Positions 43,825 to 51,862 of a stretch of DNA of 64,000 bases are shown here, piece by piece. The DNA is from CAVVFX01 sp963747535 (GTDB lineage: Bacteria > Acidobacteriota > Terriglobia > Bryobacterales > Bryobacteraceae), in the NCBI GenBank assembly GCA_963747535.1, contig CAVVFX010000002.1:930001-994000 (forward strand), written 5' to 3'. A program made the position numbers and the translations under genes. Every line of letters begins with the position of its first letter. Within the stretch, counting starts at the first letter, position 1. The notes below the pieces were generated by a model. It saw nothing but the letters and a program-made list of their open reading frames with translations. It made no database searches and was not told the origin of the DNA.

Positions 43825-44556
43825 ATGTCCATCCTCGAGACTAGCGATATCTGTAAGTCCTACGGCGGACGAAAAGTGGTGGACTGCGTGTCCGCCCACG
43901 TCAGCCAAGGGGAAGTGGTCGGTCTGCTCGGTCCCAACGGAGCCGGCAAAACCACCTCCTTCTACATCATCGTCGGGCTGATTACCGCCGACGCCGGCAA
44001 GGTCAAGATGGACGGCAAAGACTTGACCAACATGCCGATGTACAAGCGCGCCAATCAGGGCATCAGTTATCTTCCGCAGGAAGCTTCAGTCTTCCGCAAG
44101 CTGACCGTGGAAGAGAACCTGATGGCAATCCTCCAGACACGACGCATGTCCGGCCGCGAACGCCGCGAGAAGCAGGACCGTCTGATCGATCAGTTAGGCC
44201 TCGAAACCGTGCGCCGCAGCAAGGGCTATCAGCTTTCCGGCGGCGAGCGGCGGCGCGTCGAGATCGCGCGCTCGCTGGCCATCGATCCTTCGTTTCTGCT
44301 GCTCGACGAACCCTTCTCCGGCATCGATCCGATTCAGGTCCTGGAGTTGCAGCGCATCATCTTCGACTTGAAGCAGGCCGGTATCGGCATTCTCGTGACC
44401 GACCACAACGTCCGCGAAACCTTGATGGTCGTCGACCGCGCCTACATCATCAACAACGGAAAAATCTTCCGCACCGGGACACCCGAGGAACTGGGCAGCG
44501 ACACCGAAGTCAAACGAGTGTACCTCGGCGAATCCTTCAGCCTGGGCTTACCATGA
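43825..44556 (+). CDS. lptB: LPS export ABC transporter ATP-binding protein
   Basis: 243-aa cytoplasmic ATPase that powers the LptBFG exporter. Walker A GLLGPNGAGKTTSFYIIVG, Q-loop region GISYLPQEASVFRKLTVEEN, signature LSGGERRRVEIARSLA, Walker B FLLLDEPFSGIDPIQV, and switch His in LVTDHNVRETL. These segments are diagnostic for LptB among ABC ATPases. The start codon is directly downstream of the lptCA-like stop. lptF and lptG are not in the window. Confidence 0.96.
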   Translation: MSILETSDICKSYGGRKVVDCVSAHVSQGEVVGLLGPNGAGKTTSFYIIVGLITADAGKVKMDGKDLTNMPMYKRANQGISYLPQEASVFRKLTVEENLMAILQTRRMSGRERREKQDRLIDQLGLETVRRSKGYQLSGGERRRVEIARSLAIDPSFLLLDEPFSGIDPIQVLELQRIIFDLKQAGIGILVTDHNVRETLMVVDRAYIINNGKIFRTGTPEELGSDTEVKRVYLGESFSLGLP

Positions 44557-44619
44557 GCCGCGGAAGCGCGATGGCAGTCACGTTCCAGCCGGCCTGAAAT
44601 CCTTACCGACCGACCTCTG

Positions 44620-46125
44620 TTACAACTTCCCCGGGCGAGGCGACGCGCGCACGGCCCGCTCGAACGCCCACGCGCGAATGAGGTCGATCTGCTCTTTCAT
44701 GGTGCGCGACAGAGGCACTATACCGACCGCGGTTTTTATCAGGTCGTGCCCGGTTAGTTCCCGCTCTTCCAGCTTCGCCGTGGTGATCGCCGACACTACG
44801 CATTGCTCGATCTCCGCTCCAGCCCACCCGATCGTAAACTGTTTTAGCTCCGGAAGGTCGAAGCGCGACGCATCGACTCCTCTACGTTCCAGGTGAATGC
44901 GAAAGATCTCGACGCGCTCGTCGTCCACAGGCAGGTCCACGAAGAACACCTCATCGAAGCGCCCTTTGCGGATCATCTCGGCGGGCAGCAGGTTGATACG
45001 GTTGGCCGTGGCGGCGACGAACAACCCGCGCACCTTCTCCTGCATCCACGTCAGGAAGAACCCGAAGATGCGGCCTTGCTCTCCGCCGGATTCGTTCGAG
45101 GTGATGCCCCTCTCGATCTCGTCGAACCAGAGCACCGCGGGTGACATGTCCTCCATCATCTTGCACGCCGCCACAAACGCGGCTTCCGGCTTGCCATGCC
45201 GCCCCGAGAAGATCTCCACCATGTCCACGCGATACAACGGAAGATCGAATGATGAGGCGATGGCCTTGACCGCGAGGCTCTTGCCGCAACCCGGCATCCC
45301 CATCATGAGAAGCCCCTTGGGCACGATCTCGCTATCGAGCTTGTCGCGCATCTGAAATAGTTTCCGCCGGTCCAGCAGCCATTTCTTGAGGTACTCGAGG
45401 CCGCCGACTTCCCCTATCGTCGTGCCCGCCGCGATAAACTCGACAGTCCCGCTGCGATTGACCAGCAGCCGCTTCTCTTCGAGCAGGAACGGCAGCGACT
45501 CAGGTCCCAGTACCGGACTCCTGGCCAGGGCCCGGCGCACGGCATAGCGCGCTTCGTCGAGGTTCAGTCCCTGCAGCACGCGCGCCAATTGAAAGTAAAC
45601 CTCCTCGCTGGCGCCATCCTTGGACTCCTCGCGAAGGAAGGCGACCAACTCCACAATGTCGGGCGGCCGCAACTCGATGAACATGACGCTGCGCTCGAGT
45701 TCCTCCGGAATGAAGCGGACAGGCGAGGTAATAACGACATACTTCTGCTGGTCGAAACATTCCTGGTAGACATCCCGCAGCCTGCGCCGGATCTCCGGAA
45801 ATTCCCGCAGTGGCTCGTGAAAGTCCTTGAGATGGAAGATGGCGGCACGCGGATGAGCGGCGATGAAGTCCAGTACGGCGCGCGGGTCGGCAGTGCCCGG
45901 CTCGGACTCAGCGCCATCGCGGCGCAGTCCCTCAGTGAGGGTCCACGTCCAGACGGGCACCGTCCGCGACGCATGCATTCTCTCGCCAGTTTCGCGCAGC
46001 ACGTTGCCGACGCGCTGCTCTTCCGGGGTGTGAACATAGGTGATGGGACGTCCAGACTCGAAGATCTCGCGAATCAACTTGGCCGCGCGGCTCTCGGCCG
46101 GCTGATATTTTGTAGAATGTTCCAC
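44620..46125 (-). CDS. AAA-family ATPase (Ycf46-like)
   Basis: 501 aa. Residues 1-~205 are a P-loop-like but ATP-site-lacking N-terminal domain (RPITYVHTPEEQRVGNVL, RAAIFHLKDFHEPLREFPEI, VVITSPVRFIPEELERSVMF) seen in the Ycf46 group, where it resembles an inactive AAA domain. The active AAA module follows: Walker A GMPGCGKS (276-283), Walker B VLWFDEIE (331-338), FVAATANRINLLPAEMIRKG (sensor 1) and RFDEVFFVDLP, with a C-terminal lid helix bundle. The Ycf46 role is not well understood (cyanobacterial members affect CO2 use). Cytoplasmic and monocistronic. Confidence 0.9.
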   Translation of the reverse strand: MEHSTKYQPAESRAAKLIREIFESGRPITYVHTPEEQRVGNVLRETGERMHASRTVPVWTWTLTEGLRRDGAESEPGTADPRAVLDFIAAHPRAAIFHLKDFHEPLREFPEIRRRLRDVYQECFDQQKYVVITSPVRFIPEELERSVMFIELRPPDIVELVAFLREESKDGASEEVYFQLARVLQGLNLDEARYAVRRALARSPVLGPESLPFLLEEKRLLVNRSGTVEFIAAGTTIGEVGGLEYLKKWLLDRRKLFQMRDKLDSEIVPKGLLMMGMPGCGKSLAVKAIASSFDLPLYRVDMVEIFSGRHGKPEAAFVAACKMMEDMSPAVLWFDEIERGITSNESGGEQGRIFGFFLTWMQEKVRGLFVAATANRINLLPAEMIRKGRFDEVFFVDLPVDDERVEIFRIHLERRGVDASRFDLPELKQFTIGWAGAEIEQCVVSAITTAKLEERELTGHDLIKTAVGIVPLSRTMKEQIDLIRAWAFERAVRASPRPGKL

Positions 46126-46407
46126 GGATGCAGGCGTACTCTCTTATTATGGATGACGTGTGCGGGCGCCTTTTGGACGATGCGTCAAAGACACAGTCTG
46201 AAGAGGCACTTGCGAAATGCGGTCTGCGCAGGCGAACCGCTCGCGCCACCCCTGCAAGTCCAGTGTTTGCTACGGTGGGGCAGGCGCTTTCGTCTGCCTC
46301 GGCCGCTTGCGGCCGAATTTTGCAAGGCCCGCTGAAGTCTGCGTCGCTAGTTGTCGCTAGTTATGGCACTTGCCGAAGGTCATGACCCTATGATAAGGTT
46401 TGCGAAC

Positions 46408-47595
46408 ATGGTGAACCGACGACTGGCTATGGTCCGTTTCGCGCAATTCCTTGCGGGATCGCCGCTCCTTCTGGCCGACCACAAGCACAGCGAGCTTGGA
46501 GACCCTCTGCTCGCTCCCGCGAACGTCTTCGACTTCGCCAAGCTCGCCAAATCCAAACTGGATCCGCTGGCCTGGGACTACATGGACGAAGGCTCGGACG
46601 ACGAAGTCTCCCTACGGGACAATCGCGAGCGCTTTAACAACATCATCATCCGGCCGCATTTTCTGCTGCACGATATCAGCAAAATCGACACCTCCACCAC
46701 CCTGTTCGGCAAGAAGCTGGACTATCCCATCTACATCTCGATCACCGGCGGCAAAAACTGCTTCGTCCGCGGCGGCGAACAGGAGACGGCGTACGGAGCG
46801 GCCGCGGCCAACTCGATGATGATCACCAGTGGCGGCATCGACAACGTGCTCGCCTCCGGCAAAGGACCGAAAGTGTGGTTGCAGTTCACCACGGCTGCGG
46901 AGTTGCGAACCAAGAGCCAGATGGTAGACTACGCGGACAAGCTCCAGGACAAGGGTTGCACCGCAATTTCCGTAACCGTCGACATCTATCAGGTGTCACA
47001 TCGCGAGCGCGGCATCCATAATGGCTTCTCGCGCAATTGGTGCCAGGGAAACGGAATCCCTCGCGATGAGAAAGGCGCACTCAAATATAATCCCGATGAT
47101 GTCCTCTGGACTACCGGCGACCTCCCGCAGCCCCGCCCGTTTCCGACCCCGACATGGGACACACTGGAGCGCCTGCGGGAAGCGAGTGGTCTGCCGGTCA
47201 TCGTCAAAGGCATTCTCACGGCCGAAGACACGGATCACGCGGTCAAGTCAGGGATGTCCGGCGTCGTGGTTTCCAATCACGGTGCGCGCCAACTCGATCA
47301 GGTCGGTGCGACGATTGAAGCGCTGCCGGAGTGCGTCCAAGCGGCCGGTGGAAAGATTCCGGTACTCGTTGATGGCGGTTTCCGGCGCGGGACCGATGTC
47401 TTCAAAGCCCTGGCTTTGGGTGCCGCCGCGGTAGGCGTCGGACGTCCGTATTTGTGGGGTCTGGCGACGTTCGGACAACGCGGTGTCGCGCGGGTGATGG
47501 AGTTATTGCGCGCCGAACTGGCCGTTGACATGGGGATGGCGGGAGTGAGTAAGATATCGGAAATCGATCGCTCCTTCGTACGTATCCGGAAATGA
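46408..47595 (+). CDS. Tat-exported FMN-dependent alpha-hydroxy acid dehydrogenase
   Basis: 395 aa from ATG 46408 (AAGG nine nt upstream); upstream in-frame starts exist but add non-conserved residues. A twin-Arg leader (VNRRLAMVRFAQFLAGSPLL) suggests Tat export. The TIM barrel of the lactate oxidase/flavocytochrome b2 family follows: WDYMDEGSDDEVSLRDNRER (active Tyr), PIYISITGG, VDIYQVSHRERG, PVIVKGILTAEDTD (Lys), VSNHGARQLDQVGATIEAL (catalytic His, Arg) and LVDGGFRRGTDVFKALALGA. It oxidises a 2-hydroxy acid such as lactate or glycolate. The next gene overlaps by 4 bp and encodes a tetraheme cytochrome, a likely electron acceptor. Confidence 0.9.
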   Translation: MVNRRLAMVRFAQFLAGSPLLLADHKHSELGDPLLAPANVFDFAKLAKSKLDPLAWDYMDEGSDDEVSLRDNRERFNNIIIRPHFLLHDISKIDTSTTLFGKKLDYPIYISITGGKNCFVRGGEQETAYGAAAANSMMITSGGIDNVLASGKGPKVWLQFTTAAELRTKSQMVDYADKLQDKGCTAISVTVDIYQVSHRERGIHNGFSRNWCQGNGIPRDEKGALKYNPDDVLWTTGDLPQPRPFPTPTWDTLERLREASGLPVIVKGILTAEDTDHAVKSGMSGVVVSNHGARQLDQVGATIEALPECVQAAGGKIPVLVDGGFRRGTDVFKALALGAAAVGVGRPYLWGLATFGQRGVARVMELLRAELAVDMGMAGVSKISEIDRSFVRIRK

Positions 47596-48152
47596 GAGCT
47601 AAGTTCCTGATCGTTCTCTCTGCTCTAGCTCTATCCGCTGCCGATAACGACGCGGGAAAGATCATGCGGCCCACGGACGGTGCAGCACTGGCCTCGAATG
47701 AAGCCGATATCATTGCCACCGCGCCGTCCGGTAAACTCACCCTCGACGGTAAGGATATTGCTGCGCAACAGCCGTTTCCAAACGTGTTTCACGCGGTAGC
47801 CAAAGTAAATCCCGGCGTCCACTCGCTGACCCTCTCGTGGGAGGGTGGCAAGAAAGAGATCCGCTTCTATACCGGCCCGGCTCCGCCCGCCGGATTCGCG
47901 CTTTTCCACGAGCATCCGCCTCTCGCCGATGTTCCCTGCACCCAGTGTCACGAGGTCAACAAGCGGGGACGCTTCCGTTTTAAGGGTGGTTGCTTCGATT
48001 GCCATCAGCAGCAGGGATTCGCCAAAGTTCACACCCATGACCCCGCACGTTTAGAACAATGCGGGATGTGCCACAACGCACACGGGTCAACTGTGAAGGC
48101 GCTTCTTCTCTATCCCAAAGAGACAGCTTGCAGAATCTGCCACAACTTATGA
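47592..48152 (+). CDS. Periplasmic tetraheme c-type cytochrome
   Basis: 186 aa with signal peptide (residues 1-17, LIVLSALALSAADN). Residues ~24-95 form a beta domain (MRPTDGAALASNEADIIATA, VNPGVHSLTLSWEGGKKEI). Four CXXCH heme sites follow: CTQCH 116-120, CFDCH 134-138, CGMCH 157-161, CRICH 180-184, with spare His residues for axial ligation (doubled-CXXCH / cytochrome c3-like pattern). Its ATG lies in an ATGA overlap with the FMN dehydrogenase stop, so the two are co-translated and probably form an electron-transfer pair. Confidence 0.92.
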   Translation: MRAKFLIVLSALALSAADNDAGKIMRPTDGAALASNEADIIATAPSGKLTLDGKDIAAQQPFPNVFHAVAKVNPGVHSLTLSWEGGKKEIRFYTGPAPPAGFALFHEHPPLADVPCTQCHEVNKRGRFRFKGGCFDCHQQQGFAKVHTHDPARLEQCGMCHNAHGSTVKALLLYPKETACRICHNL

Positions 48153-48159
48153 CCAGACC

Positions 48160-48187
48160 ACCGCTCCCTGATGGTCGCGGCTCGGTA
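48160..48187 (+). repeat. Dispersed 28-bp repeat, family C copy 3
   Basis: Starts ACCGCTCCCT, ends CGGCTCGGTA; same family as 14464 and 27715. It lies 8 bp after the cytochrome stop. Confidence 0.8.
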
Positions 48188-48284
48188 GGGTCCTTGGCAC
48201 CCTTCGGGAGCGCAGTTTTTGACACAGGCAGCAGCAAATTGCGTGCCGCTATTCGAAAGGACCTAGTCTTCTCATTCCATCTCC

Positions 48285-48305
48285 GGGCCGGCTGCACAGC
48301 AGCTG
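48285..48305 (+). repeat. Partial family A tail
   Basis: GGGCCGGCTGCACAGCAGCTG resembles the right flank of family A copy 1 (GCCCGGCTGCGCAGCAGCCG at 313-332), without the inverted arms. In the gap before the convergent DUF1552 gene. Confidence 0.45.
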
Positions 48306-48357
48306 TTTGCGGCGACAGCAACGCTTCTCCAGGATTGGCGGAAATTCGGCCTGTCCC

Positions 48358-49686
48358 TCAACCGAGATCCCCCAATTCGGCGACCTTTCCGGTACTGTCG
48401 CCCAGTTTCTCGATGGCCACGCCCATCGCCGCCAGCATCGAAACATAGAGATTAGTGATCGGCGTCTGCGGAGCCGCCTGGATGAATCGGCCAGGGCGAA
48501 TGGCTCCGCAGGCGCCACCTGCCAGCATCGTCGGCAGATGATCGTGCTGGTGCGAGTTGCCGTCGGCCAGCCCGGCGCCATACAGAATCATGGTGTGATC
48601 GAGGAGCGTGCCGTCGCCATCGGCAGTCCGCGCCAGCGACGCGACGAATTCGCTGAACAGCCGCAAGTGATGACAGTTAACCTGAGCCACCTTCTCGATC
48701 AGGGCTGCGCGTCCCTGGTGATGCGTGATGGGATGATGCGATTCGGGTACGCCGATCTCGTCGTACGAACGCAGACTTCCCTCGCGGCCGACCATCAGGG
48801 TAGCGATACGCGTAGAGTCGGTTTGAAAGGCGACCCGCAGGAGATCGTACATCAGCCGCAAGTGCCCGGCCAACTGAACGGGAATGGCTGCGGGTTTCTC
48901 GATCGGCGCGCGCACCGGATCGTTGCCCGGGCTCTGGATCCGCATCTCGATTTCGCGCACGCTGGTCAGGTACTCGTCGAGCTTGCTGCGGTCCCCGGGG
49001 CCAAGCTCGGTTTCCAGGCTATGGGTTTCGCCGAGCACCCAATCGAGAATGCTGGAGTCGCGCCGGCGAGTCGCCGCGCGGACGGCCGGGTCGGGATCTT
49101 CGGAGCCGAAAAGAGTGTCGAAGACAGCCCGCGGATCGACCTCCGGCGACCCCGGCGTCGCGGCCGAACGCCAGGAGATGTTATTGCTGTAGACGCAACT
49201 GTAGCCGGTGTCGCAAACTCCGACCATACGTCCGTCCTCGCAGGTCAGCTCAAGCGATGGGATACGCGTGCGCGCGCCGAGTTGTTGGGCCGCGATCTGG
49301 TCCATTGAAATGCCCGCGGCGATGTCGGAACCGCCGGTCTTGCGGATGTGCACGCCGGTCAAATACGTGGAGGCGGCACGCGCGTGATCCCCGGTGCCGT
49401 CGCCATTGGGCCAGCCAAAGCGTTGTGCCAGACCCTCGATTACCAACATCCGGCTGCGATAGGGCTCCATCGGCTGCAGGATACGCGGTAAGGCGAAGTC
49501 CGCGCCAGTCGCGGTGGGGAGCCAATCCTTCATCACCATGCCGTTCGGCACATAGTTCACCAGCATTCGGCAAACTGGTTTGGTTCGCGGGGCGGCGAAT
49601 GCCGGCGTCATGGCGTCGAGCAGCGGCAGGGCGAGCGACACACCTAATCCGCGAAGCATTTTACGGCGCGAGAGATGCTTACTCAT
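48358..49686 (-). CDS. Tat-exported DUF1552 protein
   Basis: 442 aa with a twin-Arg signal (SRRKMLRGLGVSLALPLLDA). Family features: RMLVNYVPNGMVMKDWLP, MLVIEGLAQRFGWPNGDG, GDHARAASTYLTG, SSILDWVLGETHSLETELGP, and LLDHTMILYGAGLADGNSHQ followed by HDHLPTMLAGG, i.e. a His/Asp-rich sulfatase-like site. DUF1552 proteins are encoded next to DUF1592/DUF1587 proteins in planctomycetes and acidobacteria; the biochemical role is unknown. Here its start overlaps the end of the DUF1592 gene by 8 bp, so the two form one unit. Confidence 0.9.
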   Translation of the reverse strand: MSKHLSRRKMLRGLGVSLALPLLDAMTPAFAAPRTKPVCRMLVNYVPNGMVMKDWLPTATGADFALPRILQPMEPYRSRMLVIEGLAQRFGWPNGDGTGDHARAASTYLTGVHIRKTGGSDIAAGISMDQIAAQQLGARTRIPSLELTCEDGRMVGVCDTGYSCVYSNNISWRSAATPGSPEVDPRAVFDTLFGSEDPDPAVRAATRRRDSSILDWVLGETHSLETELGPGDRSKLDEYLTSVREIEMRIQSPGNDPVRAPIEKPAAIPVQLAGHLRLMYDLLRVAFQTDSTRIATLMVGREGSLRSYDEIGVPESHHPITHHQGRAALIEKVAQVNCHHLRLFSEFVASLARTADGDGTLLDHTMILYGAGLADGNSHQHDHLPTMLAGGACGAIRPGRFIQAAPQTPITNLYVSMLAAMGVAIEKLGDSTGKVAELGDLG

Positions 49687-51670
49687 GCGCGTCCCCTGCC
49701 GTCTGAAAAACCTGGCTGGTTACTATGCCAAGAATCAAATCTGAAAACCGGTAATGCTTTTTCGCGGCCGATCTGACTATCGCGGCGGCAGACGCACGAT
49801 CCGTGGAGTCCAGTCCGCGACCCAATGCGAAGGTGAGCAACTTCTCGGTCAGGCACTGCGCAAAGGCGTCAGGGTGCCTGGCGAGGATTGCCGCGAGTTC
49901 CGCGGGGCTGGAGAAAGACTCGCCGCCTGGCAGCGTACCCGTCGCATCGATCGGGACAGCCTCCTCTTGCGTGCGCCAGCGTCCGATCGCGTCGAAATTC
50001 TCCAGCCCGAATCCCAGCGTATCCATGCGCGAATGACAACCGGCGCACGCGGGGTTGGAGCGATGTTGTTCGAGCTGCCGGCGAAGCGACGAGTCGGGAT
50101 CAGCAGTTGGATCGCGCAAAGCGGGGACATTCGCCGGCGGAGGTGGCGGCGGATCGTTGAGCAGGTTCTCGAGAATCCATTTGCCCCGCAGCACCGGCGA
50201 CGTGCGCGTGGCGTAAGACGTCACGGTGAGCACGCTGGCCTGTGTGAGAACTCCGGCGCGCGCCGTGCCCGTGAGATCGACCTGGCGGAAGCCGTCGCCG
50301 GTCGCGCCCGGTATGCCATAGAGTTTAGCGAGGAGTTCATTCACAAACGTATACTTCGCGTCGAGGAAATCGAGTACACTGCGATCCTCATGAATGACGT
50401 GTTCGACGAACAGTTCGGTTTCCTTGCGCATCGCGTTGCTCAGTTCGCCGGTGAACTGGGGGAAGCGCGCCGGGTCGCGATGTAGAAAATCGAGGTTCCG
50501 GAATTCCAGCCACTGGGCGGCGAAGTTTTCCGCGAGAGCGCTCGATTTCGGATCGGCTAGCAAGCGCCGCGTTTGCGCGGTAAGCACGGCGGGGTCGGCG
50601 AGTTGATGCTGCTCGGCGATGCGGAACAGTTCGTCATCGGGCATACTGCTCCACAGGAAGTAGGACAGGCGCGAGGCCAGTTCGAAATCGTTACCCTGCG
50701 GCATCCGAAATAGAAACGACGGCGACACCAGAATCGCCTCCACGCCCGTTTCCATTTGGGCATCCATTCCCTGCCCCGCGCTAACCAGTCGCATCAATTT
50801 ATCGATCTCGGCAGGAGTGACAGGCCGCCTCCACGCGCGCCGGGCGAGGTCCGCGAGATTCGTGCGCACGCATGCGCTGGTGTGCTGTCCCGGAGGATGA
50901 CCGCAGGTGAATACCAGCCCGTACCCCGCGGGGATGGCCGGAAACACCAGGCCGTAGGGACCGCGCGCCTCGACATATTCGGGATACGGCGGCACGACTG
51001 CGCCGGCATAGTCGGCCAGCGTACCAGCGATCAGACGCGCGCGAATTTCGGACTTGGAACCCGGCTCGGCGCCGGACTTTCGGGCGCGCGCGATTTCGTA
51101 GGCCCACGCCTGATCGACCGCGCGATCATCGTCTCGGACGGCGAAGACGTGCAATCGATGTGCGCCCGACGCGACATGCAAGCGGGTATCGGCATAGCGC
51201 CGTCCTTCGAAATCGACAGACACGGAAAGGTGCTGAGGCTCGCCAGCATCCACCGAGACATACAGCGCGAAGGGATCGGCGCGTCCGGCGATGGCCACGT
51301 GGACGTCATAATCGCCCTCCCAAGTGAAAGTGCGCTGCCAGGTGATGTCGGACACCGCAGAAGCGTTGGAACGGCGCTCCAGTTCGGGCATAGCCGGCGG
51401 AGGAACCGGCTCGATCGCGGCACGCGCGATTTTCTTAGCCGCGTCCAGATACCTCTTGAGCAGCGCAGGCGTGACCGTCAGGGTGTCCGCGTTGTTGTCG
51501 AAACCATAGCTGAAATTGTCCGCGGGAAAATCGTTGCCGGCGCGGAAATCGACGCCGAGCAGATCGCGGATCGTCGCATTGTACTCATAGCGATTGAGCC
51601 GTCGGGCAGGCGTTGCGGCGGGCAGAGCGGCAACGAGGGCTAACAGCAGTGAGAGCGCACGAAACTTCAT
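49679..51670 (-). CDS. Exported DUF1587/1592/1588/1585 protein
   Basis: 663 aa, signal peptide 1-~20. Domain order: DUF1587 (RLNRYEYNATIRDLLGVDF, FPADNFSYGFDNNADTLTVT), a beta domain of DUF1592-group proteins, DUF1595 (LARRAWRRPVTPAEIDKLMR), DUF1592 (SPSFLFRMPQGN, ASRLSYFLWSSMPDDELF), DUF1588 (TRTSPVLRGKWILENLLNDP) with the single heme-like CAGCHSRMD, and DUF1585 (FTEK-type LTEKLLTFALGRGLD). Many relatives begin with a cytochrome c domain; that is missing here. Periplasmic, function unknown. Operon with DUF1552. Confidence 0.92.
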   Translation of the reverse strand: MKFRALSLLLALVAALPAATPARRLNRYEYNATIRDLLGVDFRAGNDFPADNFSYGFDNNADTLTVTPALLKRYLDAAKKIARAAIEPVPPPAMPELERRSNASAVSDITWQRTFTWEGDYDVHVAIAGRADPFALYVSVDAGEPQHLSVSVDFEGRRYADTRLHVASGAHRLHVFAVRDDDRAVDQAWAYEIARARKSGAEPGSKSEIRARLIAGTLADYAGAVVPPYPEYVEARGPYGLVFPAIPAGYGLVFTCGHPPGQHTSACVRTNLADLARRAWRRPVTPAEIDKLMRLVSAGQGMDAQMETGVEAILVSPSFLFRMPQGNDFELASRLSYFLWSSMPDDELFRIAEQHQLADPAVLTAQTRRLLADPKSSALAENFAAQWLEFRNLDFLHRDPARFPQFTGELSNAMRKETELFVEHVIHEDRSVLDFLDAKYTFVNELLAKLYGIPGATGDGFRQVDLTGTARAGVLTQASVLTVTSYATRTSPVLRGKWILENLLNDPPPPPPANVPALRDPTADPDSSLRRQLEQHRSNPACAGCHSRMDTLGFGLENFDAIGRWRTQEEAVPIDATGTLPGGESFSSPAELAAILARHPDAFAQCLTEKLLTFALGRGLDSTDRASAAAIVRSAAKKHYRFSDLILGIVTSQVFQTAGDAHE

Positions 51671-51862
51671 GATGGAGGGTTGCTCTCATTTTCGCTCAGT
51701 CTGATCGTCATGTTTCCGTATCTCATCCGTACACTATTCGTATATCCGTGTCGAACTAGGTGACTGTCACGTACTGAGATGTGGGGCGCGGTCAATTCCG
51801 GCCGCAACCGCTTTTCAAGCGACTCCTGCTCGCGGATGCAAATCTTCGCATAATATAGTGGC

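Noticed and set aside
42628..43908. 426-codon minus-strand frame in the lptCA-like gene
   Set aside because: Shadow of the sense gene; low complexity and no motif.
46276..46315. GGGGCAGGCGCTTTCGTCTGCC hairpin as a family B copy
   Set aside because: Only the central GCAGGCG-TTTCG-CTGC part resembles family B; the inverted ends are missing.
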